Source: Limnanthes douglasii subsp. nivea (lineage: Eukaryota > Streptophyta > Magnoliopsida > Brassicales > Limnanthaceae). From it: a DNA stretch of 64,000 nucleotides. The notes beneath the pieces are model-generated. The model searched no databases, was not told the origin of the DNA, and was given only the letters and a program-made list of their open reading frames with translations. Each line of letters starts with the position of its first letter. Position 1 is the first letter of the stretch. Positions 23,525 through 33,600 of this stretch are shown piece after piece. The stretch is from NCBI GenBank assembly GCA_036936605.1, contig JAUPFV010000001.1:122644771-122708770 (forward strand), read 5' to 3'. The translations under genes were made by a program, and so were the position numbers.

Positions 23525-23735
23525 ACTTAACTTATGGAAAAGATATGCAACATCCAGCATCTTTTATTAGAAGACTTACACATTTCATGCGCATATTAAA
23601 GGTTCGTACAGCATTCCAAATTATTACAATTCTTTTAGACGATTAATTATTTTCATACGCATATTAAAAGTTCGAACAACACAGAAGTGGACAAATACAC
23701 TTTTGGAAACACAAAAAATCTATGGATGAGACAAT
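23525..23735 (+). pseudogene. Terpene synthase last-exon relic
   Basis: Translating 23535-23618 gives MQHPASFIRRLTHFMRILKV, matching exon 7 of the intact gene ([20 protein letters not shown] then IFEV). About 30 bp further, 23650-23720 gives FIRILKV followed by a VDKY.F segment, matching the next stretch of exon 7 (VDKFTY). The FMRILKV block is therefore present twice. There is no open frame and the upstream exons are missing. It is the remnant of a tandem synthase copy, cut off at 23809 by the copia insertion. Confidence 0.8.
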
Positions 23736-23808
23736 AAAATTTAAAAAAAAAGTAAGAGCACGAAATAGTATTTGACTTAATCGGCCAATATATGCTCTAT
23801 CTTTATTA

Positions 23809-23813
23809 TTAAA
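23809..23813. repeat. Target-site duplication TTAAA, left copy (copia)
   Basis: TTAAA at 23809-23813 is repeated at 29140-29144, immediately outside the two copia LTRs. Confidence 0.85.
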
Positions 23814-24267
23814 AGTAGAAATTTGTGAGTGAACAAATATGATAGAAAATGTAAATGTTTTTCACTAATCATTCAATGTAACCAAATGGTCTTTAAATAC
23901 AGATTTTGAGATGTAACTAACAATTGAATATTCTTTTTGTTTGTTACAATGCTGTTCAAAATGTGTCTTGGTGTTTGGCTACAGGGGTAGGATGAGAGTG
24001 ACTGATTGGCAATAGAGATAGCACATGGGTCCTGTTAGAGGGACTCTTGTTGGGCTTTAGGACCACCTTAGGAGTCCAATAGATCAAGGTGTTGAGTCTG
24101 AGTTTTGGACTCAACACCCACAAGCCCAAGGTCATAACCCTAGGTCATAAGCCCAAGGTTATAACACTTAGGACAGAACTTAACATGTGTGACCGTGCGA
24201 TGCTGCTTCACCTTCGTCAGAGCAGTCATCGTCGACGACGAGCTTCACCGGAGGCTTATACTTGACA
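23814..24267 (-). mobile_element. 3' LTR of the copia element
   Basis: Matches 28685-29139 with about five substitutions and a one-base indel over 454 bp. In element orientation it starts TGTCAAGTATAAG. Just inside, the reverse complement gives the purine-rich cgtttgagggggga (24268-24281), the polypurine tract. Confidence 0.95.
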
Positions 24268-24900
24268 TCCCCCCTCAAACGAAGCGGTGAGTCAAGGAGC
24301 CCGAGTTTGTCCCGTAGATAAGTGAATCGAGACGGAGGCAAGGCTTTGGTGAGTGAATCGGCCACCTGGTCTTGAGTAGGGACATATCGAATCTGAATGG
24401 TCCCTCCAAGCACTTGGTCTCGAATGAAATGCACTTCAAGCTCGATGTGCTTGGTGCGGGCATGGAAGACTGGGTTCGAAGCCAAAGCACTGGCTCCCAT
24501 ATTATCACACCATAAAATAGACGGAGGTATGAGAGGGATTTGAAGCTCAGTGAATAGCGAACGGATCCAAATTAACTCAGCAGAAAGATTAGCGAGAGCT
24601 CTGTACTCAGACTCTGTGGACGATCGAGAGACAACGCTCTGCTTTTTGGAGGACCAGGAGATCAACGTTTCTCCAAGAAAGACACAGTATGCTCCAGTGC
24701 TGCGTCGATCATCAACAGAGGAGGCCCAGTCAACATCGGAGTAACCATGTAATTGAAGTTGAAAGCACGGCTTGATATGAAGCCCCAACCAACGAGACCC
24801 AGATAAGTATCGTAATATCCTTTTGAGGCAATGCCAGTGAATAGAAGTAGGAGCCTGCTGAAATTGACTCAGTCGATTAACAGAATAGGCAATGTCTGGT
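24180..24900 (-). pseudogene. Copia pol C-terminal part: RNase H, frameshifted
   Basis: The frame continuing from RT after a shift reads RPDIAYSVNRLSQF, then the RNase H core: GYSDVDWASSVDDRRST (first catalytic Asp), STESEYRALA (Glu), LWCDNMGASALASNP (Asp) and HIELEVHFIRDQV. All expected catalytic positions are present. The shift lies in about 24895-24912 at 'ctaacacaccagacca', where two bases seem lost from a Leu codon. The frame runs about 88 bp into the 3' LTR before stopping at 24180, so the C-terminus is partly LTR-encoded. Confidence 0.9.
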
Positions 24901-27900
24901 CTGGTGTGTTAGGTATTGTAAGGCTCCTAACACACTTCGATATTGTGTAGGTGAAAGAAGTGGAGAGCCAGAGGTTGCAGACAGGGCAGTGCCAGGAGCA
25001 AGAGGAGTAGGGCAAGGTTTGGAGAGAGCAGCACCATGGTTTGCAAGTAAGTTCTCGATATAGTTGTGCTGTGTTAGGTATATACCTGTATTATCACGAT
25101 GAACCTCTATTCCAAGGAATAGAGAGAGTGATCCCATGTCCTTAAGTGAGAATTTGGCATTGAGATTGTGAGTAAACTGTGTGAGGCATGCTGCATCATT
25201 GCCTGTGACCAGGATGTCATCCACGTACACTAGGATGAGTAGGATTGTAGTTTTTGTAACCAGGTAGAAGAGAGAGCAGTCATCTCTTGAGTTCTTGAAC
25301 CCCCAGTCAGTTAGAGTGTCACGTAGCTTAGAAAACCGGGCCCTGGGTGCTTGTTTCAGACCATAGAGATCCTTGTTTAGCTTGCACACATAGGTGGGTT
25401 GATTGACATCTTCAAAACCCTGAGGCTGTTGCATATAGACAGTCTCTTGTAGCTCCCCATTGAGAAAGACATTATTGATGTCCAACTGCCTGACAGACCA
25501 ATTCTTTGAGACTGCAATGGTTAGTATTAGCCTGACTGTAGAGGCCTTAACAACAGGGATGAATGTATCATAAAAGTCAACAATAGGAGTTTGGTGAAAG
25601 CCTTTGGCTACAAGCCTGGCTTTATAACGTTGAACATACCCATCCATACCATGCTTGATCTTGTAAACCCATTTGCAGCCAACAATAGTGGAGTGAGGTG
25701 GTAGAGGAACTAGAGACCAGGTGTTGTTAGCCATTAGAGCACTGAATTCAGCCTTCATAGCAGCCACCCAATTAGGGTTCCATGCAGCTTTAGAGAAACT
25801 AGAAGGTGTAGACACGTCCCTGTCAGTAGTGTTAAGAGTTCCAATATAAGGTAGTTTAGGTTTATGAATACCACATTTGTGTCTTGTCTGCATGATGTGA
25901 GTGTTTAGAGGCTGTGGAGAAGGATTAGGAGGAGTTGGAGTGGGAAAGGGTAGGTCAATGAGGAGTGATGGTGTGGGGCTAGTGTGAGTATTAATGTAAT
26001 GGTGAGGAAGAGTAGCAATGTCAGGGTCAGAGAGTGAGTCTGTAGAGGGATCTGAACAAGGTTTAGAAGGTGAGTTAGGTAGAGGGTGCGAGTGAGTGGT
26101 CTGGTGTTCTGTCTGAGAAGTAGGCTGAGAAGTATGAGGCTCAGGGGAGAGATCAGATGTAGGACTAGTACAGATAGACACCCTTTCAGAGACCATAGAA
26201 GAAGACAGTGAGAGAAGCCAAAGATTGACAGACTGATAGGGAGACTGACTACCCGGGGGTTGATGAAGAAACCCTGAGGTGAAAGGAAAGTCAGTCTCAT
26301 TGAAAACAACATTTCTAGACAGATAGACTCTCCCTGTAGGACTTAGACACTTGTACCCTTTGTGATTGTGGCTGTAGCCTAGGAAGACACACTTAAGAGA
26401 GTGAAATTGAAACTTGTGAGTTTGATAGGGTCTGAGACAGGGGAAGCAGGCACACCCAAAGGTTTTGAGGACTAGATAGTTGGGTTTTTTGTGAAATAGT
26501 GCCTCAAATGGAGAGATGTTGTTAAGAGTAGGAGTAGGTAATCTGTTGATAAGGTAGATGCTTGTTTCAAAGGCTTCCACCCAGTATTTATAGGGTAGTT
26601 TAGATTGAGCAAGTAAAGTTAGTCCAGTCTCCACAAGATGCCTGTACTTACACTCAGCTCTTCCATTTTGAGCTGATGTGTAAGGACAGGACCTGCGTAG
26701 AACAATACCATATTCTGCAGCTAGGGTAGCTAGAGGTCTAAACTCTCCCCCCCAGTCACTCTGAATTGTTTTAATCTTTCTTTCAAACTGGTTTTCAACA
26801 AATGCTTTAAAAACTTTGAATACTTCAATAACTTGCCCTTTTGTTTTGAGAGGGTAGACCCAGGAATACCTAGAAAAATCATCAAGAAACAGCACATAGA
26901 ACCTAAAACCCTCAGTAGATAGAACAGGGGATGGACCCCAAACATCAGTGTGTATAAGGTCTAATACATTGCTAGCATGAGAGGTAAAGATAGGATAAGA
27001 AAGAGTGTGAGACTTTCCTAGCTGACAAGCCTCACAAAAAGATTTCTCATTACTTGAAACAGTTTGAAAACTACAAGACTTCAGAACACTAAGCAACACA
27101 GACTGTGATGGATGGCCAAGCTTTCTATGCCATCCATCCTTAGACACTTTAGAGAGGCACACACTAGGAGAACAAAGAAGACTGTTAGAAACACAGACTT
27201 GGGTATTGAAACTGACTGGATTGATAGGTAGAGTTTGAGAGAGAGTGTCCATCTTGTACAAGCCATCTTCACATCTCCCTCTGAGCAATATTGTCCCTAT
27301 TAACCTGTCCTTCACAAGACAAAAAGTTTTGTGAAATTCAACAAAAACATCATTACAGTTGGTGAGTTGAGAGATAGACAATAGATTTTTGTTTATTTTG
27401 GGAACATGTAGTATAGATTTTAGGAAGAGAGACTGTTTATGTAGAGATAGAAGAGAGGTTTCACCTATGTGAGAGATTGGAAGTCTCTCACCACTACCAA
27501 CTAGGACATGTTTAGTACCTGTGTAGTCATGTTTCTGAGTGAGCTGGTTGGTACTACCTGTGACATGGTGGCTGGCTCCACTGTCAGCATACCAGACTCC
27601 ATCAGATGGTGTGTCTTGTGCTGCAAGCAAGGCACTATGATCACCCTCTGACTTAGGATGTTCTGAAGAGATTGACCCCATAACTGAAGGGTCATCTCTA
27701 TAGTAACACACCACAGCAGAATGACCATATCTGCTACAGATCTGACATGTTGGTTTGTTTTGAGCAAATCTTCCACCCCTGCCTCTGTAAGAGTTGCCTC
27801 GACCTCTGTAGTTGGAATTGAACCTGCCTCTGTAATTTCTGTTATAGTTCCTGTTCTGCCCAGAGTAGCTCCTTTGATTGACATTGTTAGCTTGTTGCTT

Positions 27901-28659
27901 TGTGTCATTTCTTTGTGCATAATTGACATTTGATAAACTGACTGTGGACATTTTATTTTGCAGATCATTGAGCTGTTCTAGCCTGCTTTCAAAGGTCAGG
28001 AGACTTGTCTGCAGATCAAGCCAGGAGAGACTGTCTTTGTCAGCCAGACTGACCACAATTGGTGTGTAGTCACCATCAAGGCTTGCAAGAACCTGAGTGA
28101 TCAGGTCATCCATGGAGGTAAGACATCCTGCTAAAATCAAGTTATCAAAAATCATTTTCATCTTGTTCAAATAATCAGACATTGTGGTGGATCCTTTTCG
28201 GGTCTTCTGAAACTCTGCCTTGAAGTAAGTGATTCTGGCATTTGTCTGAGAGCCAGATAGCTTTCCATCTGCCTCCCAAAGACCTTTAGAGGTCTCTTCT
28301 TCCATCAACTGAGCTGCTATTTCAGGGCTCATGGTGGAATACAACCAACCAAGCAGCAGTTGGTCCTTTGAGATCCATTCTTCATAGTTTGGATTCTCTG
28401 TAATGTTGCCTTCAGTGTCAACAGAGTGTTTGGGAGGACAGATCTTCTCTCCTGAGATGTAGCCTCCCAACTTGTTACCTTTGATCATAGGTAACACAAC
28501 TGTCCTCCAAAGGAGGTAATTACTTCTATCAAGTCTGATGTTATTTGCATTGTTGGTTGAATGCAGTTGAAGGCTTCTTGGAGCAGCAGCAGAGTTATTG
28601 GGAAGGATGGAGCCCATAGAGTCTGAGGACACTGACGGAGACTCATCGGAGTTGGCCAT
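24877..28659 (-). CDS. Copia gag-pol polyprotein (gag, protease, integrase, RT)
   Basis: 1260 codons from the ATG at 28659. The N-terminal gag (about residues 40-250) includes NYLLWRTVVLPMI; a CCHC knuckle CQICSRYGHSAVVC begins near residue 303. The protease motif WYADSGASHH is near 359. Integrase has the zinc-binding CEACQLGKSH and catalytic residues in DLIHTDVWGP (near 569), SDWGGEF (near 634) and AQNGRAEC (near 669); the last two are 35 residues apart, as in D,D35E. RT starts around KWVYKIKHGMDG and has YVDDILV near 1143. Only the RNase H is out of frame. The product would build virus-like particles and copy the element's RNA, but the frameshift should prevent autonomous RNase H production. 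Confidence 0.95.
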   Translation of the reverse strand: MANSDESPSVSSDSMGSILPNNSAAAPRSLQLHSTNNANNIRLDRSNYLLWRTVVLPMIKGNKLGGYISGEKICPPKHSVDTEGNITENPNYEEWISKDQLLLGWLYSTMSPEIAAQLMEEETSKGLWEADGKLSGSQTNARITYFKAEFQKTRKGSTTMSDYLNKMKMIFDNLILAGCLTSMDDLITQVLASLDGDYTPIVVSLADKDSLSWLDLQTSLLTFESRLEQLNDLQNKMSTVSLSNVNYAQRNDTKQQANNVNQRSYSGQNRNYNRNYRGRFNSNYRGRGNSYRGRGGRFAQNKPTCQICSRYGHSAVVCYYRDDPSVMGSISSEHPKSEGDHSALLAAQDTPSDGVWYADSGASHHVTGSTNQLTQKHDYTGTKHVLVGSGERLPISHIGETSLLSLHKQSLFLKSILHVPKINKNLLSISQLTNCNDVFVEFHKTFCLVKDRLIGTILLRGRCEDGLYKMDTLSQTLPINPVSFNTQVCVSNSLLCSPSVCLSKVSKDGWHRKLGHPSQSVLLSVLKSCSFQTVSSNEKSFCEACQLGKSHTLSYPIFTSHASNVLDLIHTDVWGPSPVLSTEGFRFYVLFLDDFSRYSWVYPLKTKGQVIEVFKVFKAFVENQFERKIKTIQSDWGGEFRPLATLAAEYGIVLRRSCPYTSAQNGRAECKYRHLVETGLTLLAQSKLPYKYWVEAFETSIYLINRLPTPTLNNISPFEALFHKKPNYLVLKTFGCACFPCLRPYQTHKFQFHSLKCVFLGYSHNHKGYKCLSPTGRVYLSRNVVFNETDFPFTSGFLHQPPGSQSPYQSVNLWLLSLSSSMVSERVSICTSPTSDLSPEPHTSQPTSQTEHQTTHSHPLPNSPSKPCSDPSTDSLSDPDIATLPHHYINTHTSPTPSLLIDLPFPTPTPPNPSPQPLNTHIMQTRHKCGIHKPKLPYIGTLNTTDRDVSTPSSFSKAAWNPNWVAAMKAEFSALMANNTWSLVPLPPHSTIVGCKWVYKIKHGMDGYVQRYKARLVAKGFHQTPIVDFYDTFIPVVKASTVRLILTIAVSKNWSVRQLDINNVFLNGELQETVYMQQPQGFEDVNQPTYVCKLNKDLYGLKQAPRARFSKLRDTLTDWGFKNSRDDCSLFYLVTKTTILLILVYVDDILVTGNDAACLTQFTHNLNAKFSLKDMGSLSLFLGIEVHRDNTGIYLTQHNYIENLLANHGAALSKPCPTPLAPGTALSATSGSPLLSPTQYRSVLGALQYLTHQTRHCLFC

Positions 28660-28684
28660 TCAGATCAGAATGGCTCTGATAGCA
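28660..28684 (-). other. Primer-binding site of the copia element
   Basis: Immediately inside the 5' LTR, the reverse complement reads TGCTATCAGAGCC, one base different from the TGGTATCAGAGC typical of initiator-Met-tRNA-primed plant copia elements. The gag ATG follows within about 15 bp. Confidence 0.8.
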
Positions 28685-29139
28685 AGTAGAAATTTGTGAG
28701 TGAACAAATAGGATAGAAAATGTAAATGTTTTTCACTAATCATTCAATGTAACCAAATGGTCTTTAAATACAAATTTTGAGATGTAACTAACAATTGGAA
28801 TATTCTTTTTGTTTGTTACAATGCTGTTCAAAATGTGTCTTGGTGTTTGGCTACAGGGGTAGGATGAGAGTGACTGATTGGCAATAGAGATAGCACATGG
28901 GTCTTGTTAGAGGGACTCTTGTTGGGCTTTAGGACCACCTTAGGAGTCCAATAGATCAAGGTGTTGAGTCTGAGTTTTGGACTCAACACCCACAAGCCCA
29001 AGGTCATAACCCTAGGTCATAAGCCCAAGGTTATAACACTTAGGACAGAACTTAACATGTGTGACCGTGCGATGTTGCTTCACCTTCGTCAGAGCAGTCA
29101 TCGTCGACGGCGAGCTTCACCGGAGGCTTATACTTGACA
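28685..29139 (-). mobile_element. 5' LTR of the copia element
   Basis: Pairs with 23814-24267. It is followed by the right TTAAA copy at 29140-29144. Confidence 0.95.
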
Positions 29140-29144
29140 TTAAA
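29140..29144. repeat. Target-site duplication TTAAA, right copy (copia)
   Basis: Identical to 23809-23813. Confidence 0.85.
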
Positions 29145-29329
29145 AAGGTTGTGGGAAAGCTTTCCGAACACAAAATACTTAAATCACTCTATCCCTTCCC
29201 CGTTTGTAAATATAACGTGATTTACCAAAGAGTTATATCTCACGTCACTTCTCATCCTAAAATATCAGTGTTTTTTTTAAACTTAGAGAATAAATAAACA
29301 TGCAATTGAATCGACACTTTCTCTTCAAT

Positions 29330-29995
29330 CAATCATACCACTGCTCCGCTTATACTGTTCGCACAAATTTTTTGTCTAACTTCTTCTATTTATAGAATTT
29401 TCATGCAAAACTCTAGTTTCATTTCAGTGAGACGGTTTATATAAAACTCTAATACTAAACGCTCCATTATAATCAACGGATATAATAAAGTCATAATCCA
29501 GTAGATACTAAAGACTAAATCCATTCAATCAACGATTATAATAAAATTTTAATCTAATAAACGCTTCTGATTAAATCTGTAAATCAACGGTTGAGATAAA
29601 AATCATACATAAAACCCCAAATGAATAAGCCCGATTACAATTGAGAACAAATGCAACACTATTCACAAACCGATGTAGTTTCGGCAAACTACTTCAGTCC
29701 AGCTCTATGACCATATGATTTGGGCGAGCTCTACGACCATATGATTTGGTCAAATTCTACGCCCACATGCTTCGGTCCAGCTCTATTCTCCTTCAATTAC
29801 ATTGCCACTAGTGTCGAAACATTGTCTCAACTTTTAAATTCCAACACACGTATTTGCATCTAAGACACAGCCCACGCACCACACAAGAGTTTTAATAGTT
29901 TTTGCCAATAAATGTCTTCGTCGGATCCATCTTTGACGCATGTATGCATACTACTATACCTCTCTTCACGAGTTACTTCTAGCATACACCTAACA
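29330..29995 (-). mobile_element. LTR-like remnant of an older copia element
   Basis: In reverse complement 30020-29995 reads 'aagcttaggtggaatttg' then TGTTAGGTGTATGC, resembling a polypurine tract followed by an LTR start. To its left lie a reverse-strand TATA-like 'tctataaatagaag' (about 29385-29398) and a three-copy 'ctctacgaccatatgatttg' type repeat (about 29700-29785). The outer end is not visible. The decayed copia pol of the same orientation lies just upstream at 30050-31830. Confidence 0.5.
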
Positions 29996-30049
29996 AATTC
30001 CACCTAAGCTTATGCTAACTCAACATCTGTTATGCCCAATATTTTACTC

Positions 30050-31830
30050 TTTACAGACCTGCTCCCATGCATCTTAAATATTTTCTTTTCTAGCAATCTT
30101 CGTCATTTTCTTTTATTCTCTCTCCATCACGTCTGAGATAAAGTGCATCTTAATATCTACGTATATAGTTCGCTCATGGAACTTTATATTCTTCATTAAA
30201 TGAAGAGCATTAGTATTATCACAAAACATAATCGCATATTGATTCGTACTAGTAGTTTCACTCAGTAATCCTTTCAGTCAAATAACTTCCTTCATGGAAT
30301 TCGTAGTAGCCATATATTCATATTTTATAGATGACGACACAACGAACTTCTGTAAACAAGACTTCCAACAAATAACTCCTCCAAGCACAATAGATATATA
30401 ACCCAATCATAGTCCATATACCCTCTCATCACTACATCAGGTGTATTATTATGATTGTAACATAACCAAACAACAATTGAAGCCTTCAATTATCTCATTC
30501 ATCAATTTAAGTGTATGTCAATATGACTTCTCCGGATTAGACATTAATATGCTCAAAATACTTACGACGTAGGGAAAATCAGTTCTCCTGTAAATCATAT
30601 CATACGTAATACTACCAATAACATTGACATAATGTATCTCCAGTATATACTTCTTACCTACTACTTCAGTTGGTGCTTGAGTGACCCTAAGTCTGAGTTA
30701 GACACCAATGGGGTTCAGACCTCTTTGGATCTTGACATTGAGAACTTCCTTAGTATCTTATGTATATATTCGTGTTGAGATAAGAATAGATACCCCTTCG
30801 GCATGTTCCTCCTCATATCAACACCAAGTATCATCATAGCCTTTACCATATCCTTCATCTCAAGCTCTCGTTTCAGTTGAGTATTCACCATGTTCAATCA
30901 TATTTTTATTCCTTATGATCTTATGTATATATTCGTGTTGAGATAAGAATAGATACCCCTTTGGCATGTTCCTCCTCATATCAACACCAAGTATCATCAT
31001 AGTCTTTACAATATCCTTCATCTCAAGCTCTCATTTCAGTTGAGTATTCACCATTTTCAATCATCTTCTTATTCCTTTTAGTTATTATGATATTATCCAA
31101 ATACAATACCAATATGACTTATCTATCCATGTGTGTTTCCCCATTCCAAGAGATACAGTTTTTGTAGCAGGTATGGACGTACCAGATGGATCTCTTAAAA
31201 GCATCAAATTTTCTATTACAGTGCCTTGGCGATTGTTTCAGCCAATAGAGAGGCCTCTTCAACAAACACATACTATATTTATTCCTTTCTTCAAACATTT
31301 TTCACTAATACGTGTAAATCATGTTTTCTAATTCACCATGTATAAAGGCACTAGTAACATCTATTTGATCTAGCTCAAGATCAAATCTAGCAACAATTGA
31401 TATAAGATACTTTATAAAGGTTTGTTTCCTAACCGGTAAAAAGATCTCGTCAAAATAAAAGATAATGTTTGTGTAAAGCACGTAACCACCATTCTAGTCT
31501 TGTATTTGGGTAAGTCAATACTATGAATACATGGATTCCTCTTGAATATACATTTACTCCGAGCAAGCTTTTGACCTTTCAGTTGCTTCACAAGAATCTA
31601 GGTGTCCATCTTGTTAAGAGTTATCAGTTTTTTCCTCATAATCGTAAGCCATTTTGGATATGGTCCCTCATAGCACAATTGTGGCTTGTATGAAGTTGGA
31701 AAAGTGTTGGTAGATGTCACAGCGTTTGACTCTATTTTTTGCATCATTCATTATTATGGGTCAGTACTAACCGTGAAGGATTTCAATATAAATATTAGTT
31801 ACCACAATGTGCACTCTCTTTTCCATCATA
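30050..31830 (-). pseudogene. Decayed copia pol: RT and RNase H
   Basis: Reading in reverse with frame changes: a TSAFIHGELE segment (near 31350), LLKRPLYWLKQSPRHCNRKF (near 31240), and YLDNIII where YVDDMLI is expected (near 31110), so a catalytic Asp is lost. MRRNMPKGYLFLSQHEYIHK follows (30820-30750). RNase H pieces follow: KYEYMATTNSMKEVI (near 30310) and FCDNTNALHLMKN (near 30220). Many stops are present. It is much older than the element at 23814-29139. Confidence 0.8.
30755..31062. repeat. Tandem duplication, 162-bp offset, inside the copia remnant
   Basis: The block from 'atcttatgtatatattcg' to 'gagtattcaccat' occurs at about 30755-30895 and again at 30917-31055, with only five or so differences. 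It duplicates the RT segment after the YVDD box, so it happened after or during decay of this remnant. Confidence 0.9.
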
Positions 31831-31849
31831 AAGTTCTTTAACTACATAT

Positions 31850-32740
31850 GATGCTTAGTCTATGTCGATATATCTAAGCAAAGATTTGGTTAAGACTTGC
31901 CAATTTTTTTTATTATTATTCTCGCCTTTTCATTTTTCTTATAATATCTTCCATCATTTAGGTATCCCTTGATAATATTAATCCAATCTTCCACTTTTTC
32001 GTCTTCTCATTCAATTATTATGACTTTAAAGGCCAAAACTATAAATAAAAATGTTTTGAGCAATGTGATAGATAATTTATCTTAGAAAATAACTCATGGT
32101 CCAATTATTATATAAGGGTAAGATGTTAAAGCATCAACATCAATATTTTCTGCTCTTAATACTTACTCAAAACCCATTTGTTCAAAAATAATTGCCTATC
32201 ATCGAAATTCTTTTAAATATTGGAGGGTTTCATCTTTCTTGGCTTTGAATTGGCCTAAGATGTAATTTCCCACTAACTAACAGTATGTGAAAAACTAGAA
32301 TTTTTTTGGCTTCACAAATATTTGGTAGGAAAAAACTTGTAATAGTGGATTTACACTCTAGCTCATTGTTTGAAATTGGGAAACCAAACTTGATAGAATA
32401 GGTCAGGATGGCTCATGTCGGAGAGATTAGTTGAACTTTTGCGTTGCTTCCACCATTCGTTTGGATCTTTTAAGTGGATCCAACTTTCTCATTTGAAAAG
32501 ATAGGTCTTTCAGATTGGAACTCTGTTAGAAAGTCTGCCAATGTCTAAATTTTGATTGCAATACTCGGTTCATACTAAATGCCATAATCCGTTAATAATA
32601 CCGACCATCTAGTCAGCCTTAAAGATTATTTAGTTTTTGCATTACACTTCTTAATGAGAAAGATGTTCGGATTATAATTGTATAGATTTAAAAGTGTGGC
32701 CTCACTTTTTTTGTTGCTGCCACCAATACCAAAGCAAGCT
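31850..32740 (-). pseudogene. Decayed gypsy second RNase H and start of integrase (element D)
   Basis: In reverse, 32255-32095 gives a KAKKDETLQYLKEFR segment and then ENIDVDALTS, matching the end of the archaeal-type RNase H at 57890-58010. 32010-31880 gives EDEKVEDWINIIKGYL, compatible with the start of integrase. Stops are frequent. It abuts the copia remnant at about 31840. Confidence 0.55.
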
Positions 32741-33600
32741 TCTCAGGTTGCAAGTACGTGGTTTCAGTAATTAAATATTTACTTACACAATATATTTCCT
32801 TTTATTTTATTCCTTCTTACCTTATATAAATGACGCTTACAACATAGTCTGACACCATGATGTCTAAGAATAATTATTTCTGTGGATTCAGTTTTGTGAG
32901 TATATATAGAGAAGTGAAAAATTTCTTGATATTGTTGAAGGATTCTTCGCAAGTCAAAGCTCATCTGAATAATTAGAAAAAAAGTTAGCATTTATCTTAG
33001 GATTGGAGATGAAATTATTGAGTGTCACCAATCTTCCCGTTATACGTTTTACTTCTTTAATATTTCTTTTGAGGAGGGGGGCGGGGGGGTCCATTACATC
33101 CAAATTTAAAAGTTGATCATTATCTGCTTCAATTTTTTTTGCTGACCGTATAGCCTACAGATTTTCCGGATCGCACACCAAAGGTAAATTTATCCGGATT
33201 TAGTTTTAAATTGAGAATTGTAAGGTTTGAGAATGTCTCGGCTCAGTCGGTTAAATGCTCATCGTCTTGTTTTCTTGTCACTAACATGTCATCAAGGTGT
33301 GCATGTAGGTTTTGACCGACGTGTTAATTGTATTCACAACTCGTTGATACGTGGACCCCGTATTGTTCAATATGAATATCATCACATTGTAATAATGAAA
33401 CTCTCTTTGAGTTATGAATGTGTTATTATCATGGTTGTATCCGGAATAGGAATCCATAATCAATCATATCGTAGTCCAAATGATTATCTTCTTTCATTTT
33501 AAATATTAGGTTATTGTCCAAGGCTTTTGGATTTTGGTCTCAGTTCGTGCCAACATGTATTGGTTCATTAATTTTCTTTGTTTTAACAAACTCTGATAGT
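32741..33600 (-). pseudogene. Decayed gypsy RT and RNase H (element D)
   Basis: 33463-33281 (-) starts MIMDSYSGYNHDNNTFITQR and ends with YQRVVN. After a frameshift, 33290-33150 gives HLDDMLVTRKQDDEHL and then LNPDKFTFGVRSGKSVGY; the DD pair of the catalytic box is kept. Near 32950, ESFNNIKKFFTS marks the start of RNase H. Confidence 0.8.

Larger units (their letters stand above)
23814..29139 (-). mobile_element. Nearly intact Ty1/copia retrotransposon
   Basis: A 5.3-kb element with 454/455-bp LTRs, a TTAAA target duplication, PBS, gag-pol in one long frame and a polypurine tract. The LTRs differ at only about six positions, so insertion was recent compared with everything else here. It resembles RE1-like copia elements by its gag and the YVDD-containing RT. 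It landed inside or next to a terpene synthase relic, about 470 bp after the stop codon of the intact synthase and in the opposite orientation. Confidence 0.95.

Noticed and set aside
25905..26312. 135-codon Leu-rich reverse frame
   Set aside because: An alternative frame of the Ser/Pro-rich linker of the copia polyprotein.
33070..33095. G-rich tract that might form a G-quadruplex
   Set aside because: It falls in the decayed RT/RNase H of element D, is short and irregular, and has no gene start nearby.
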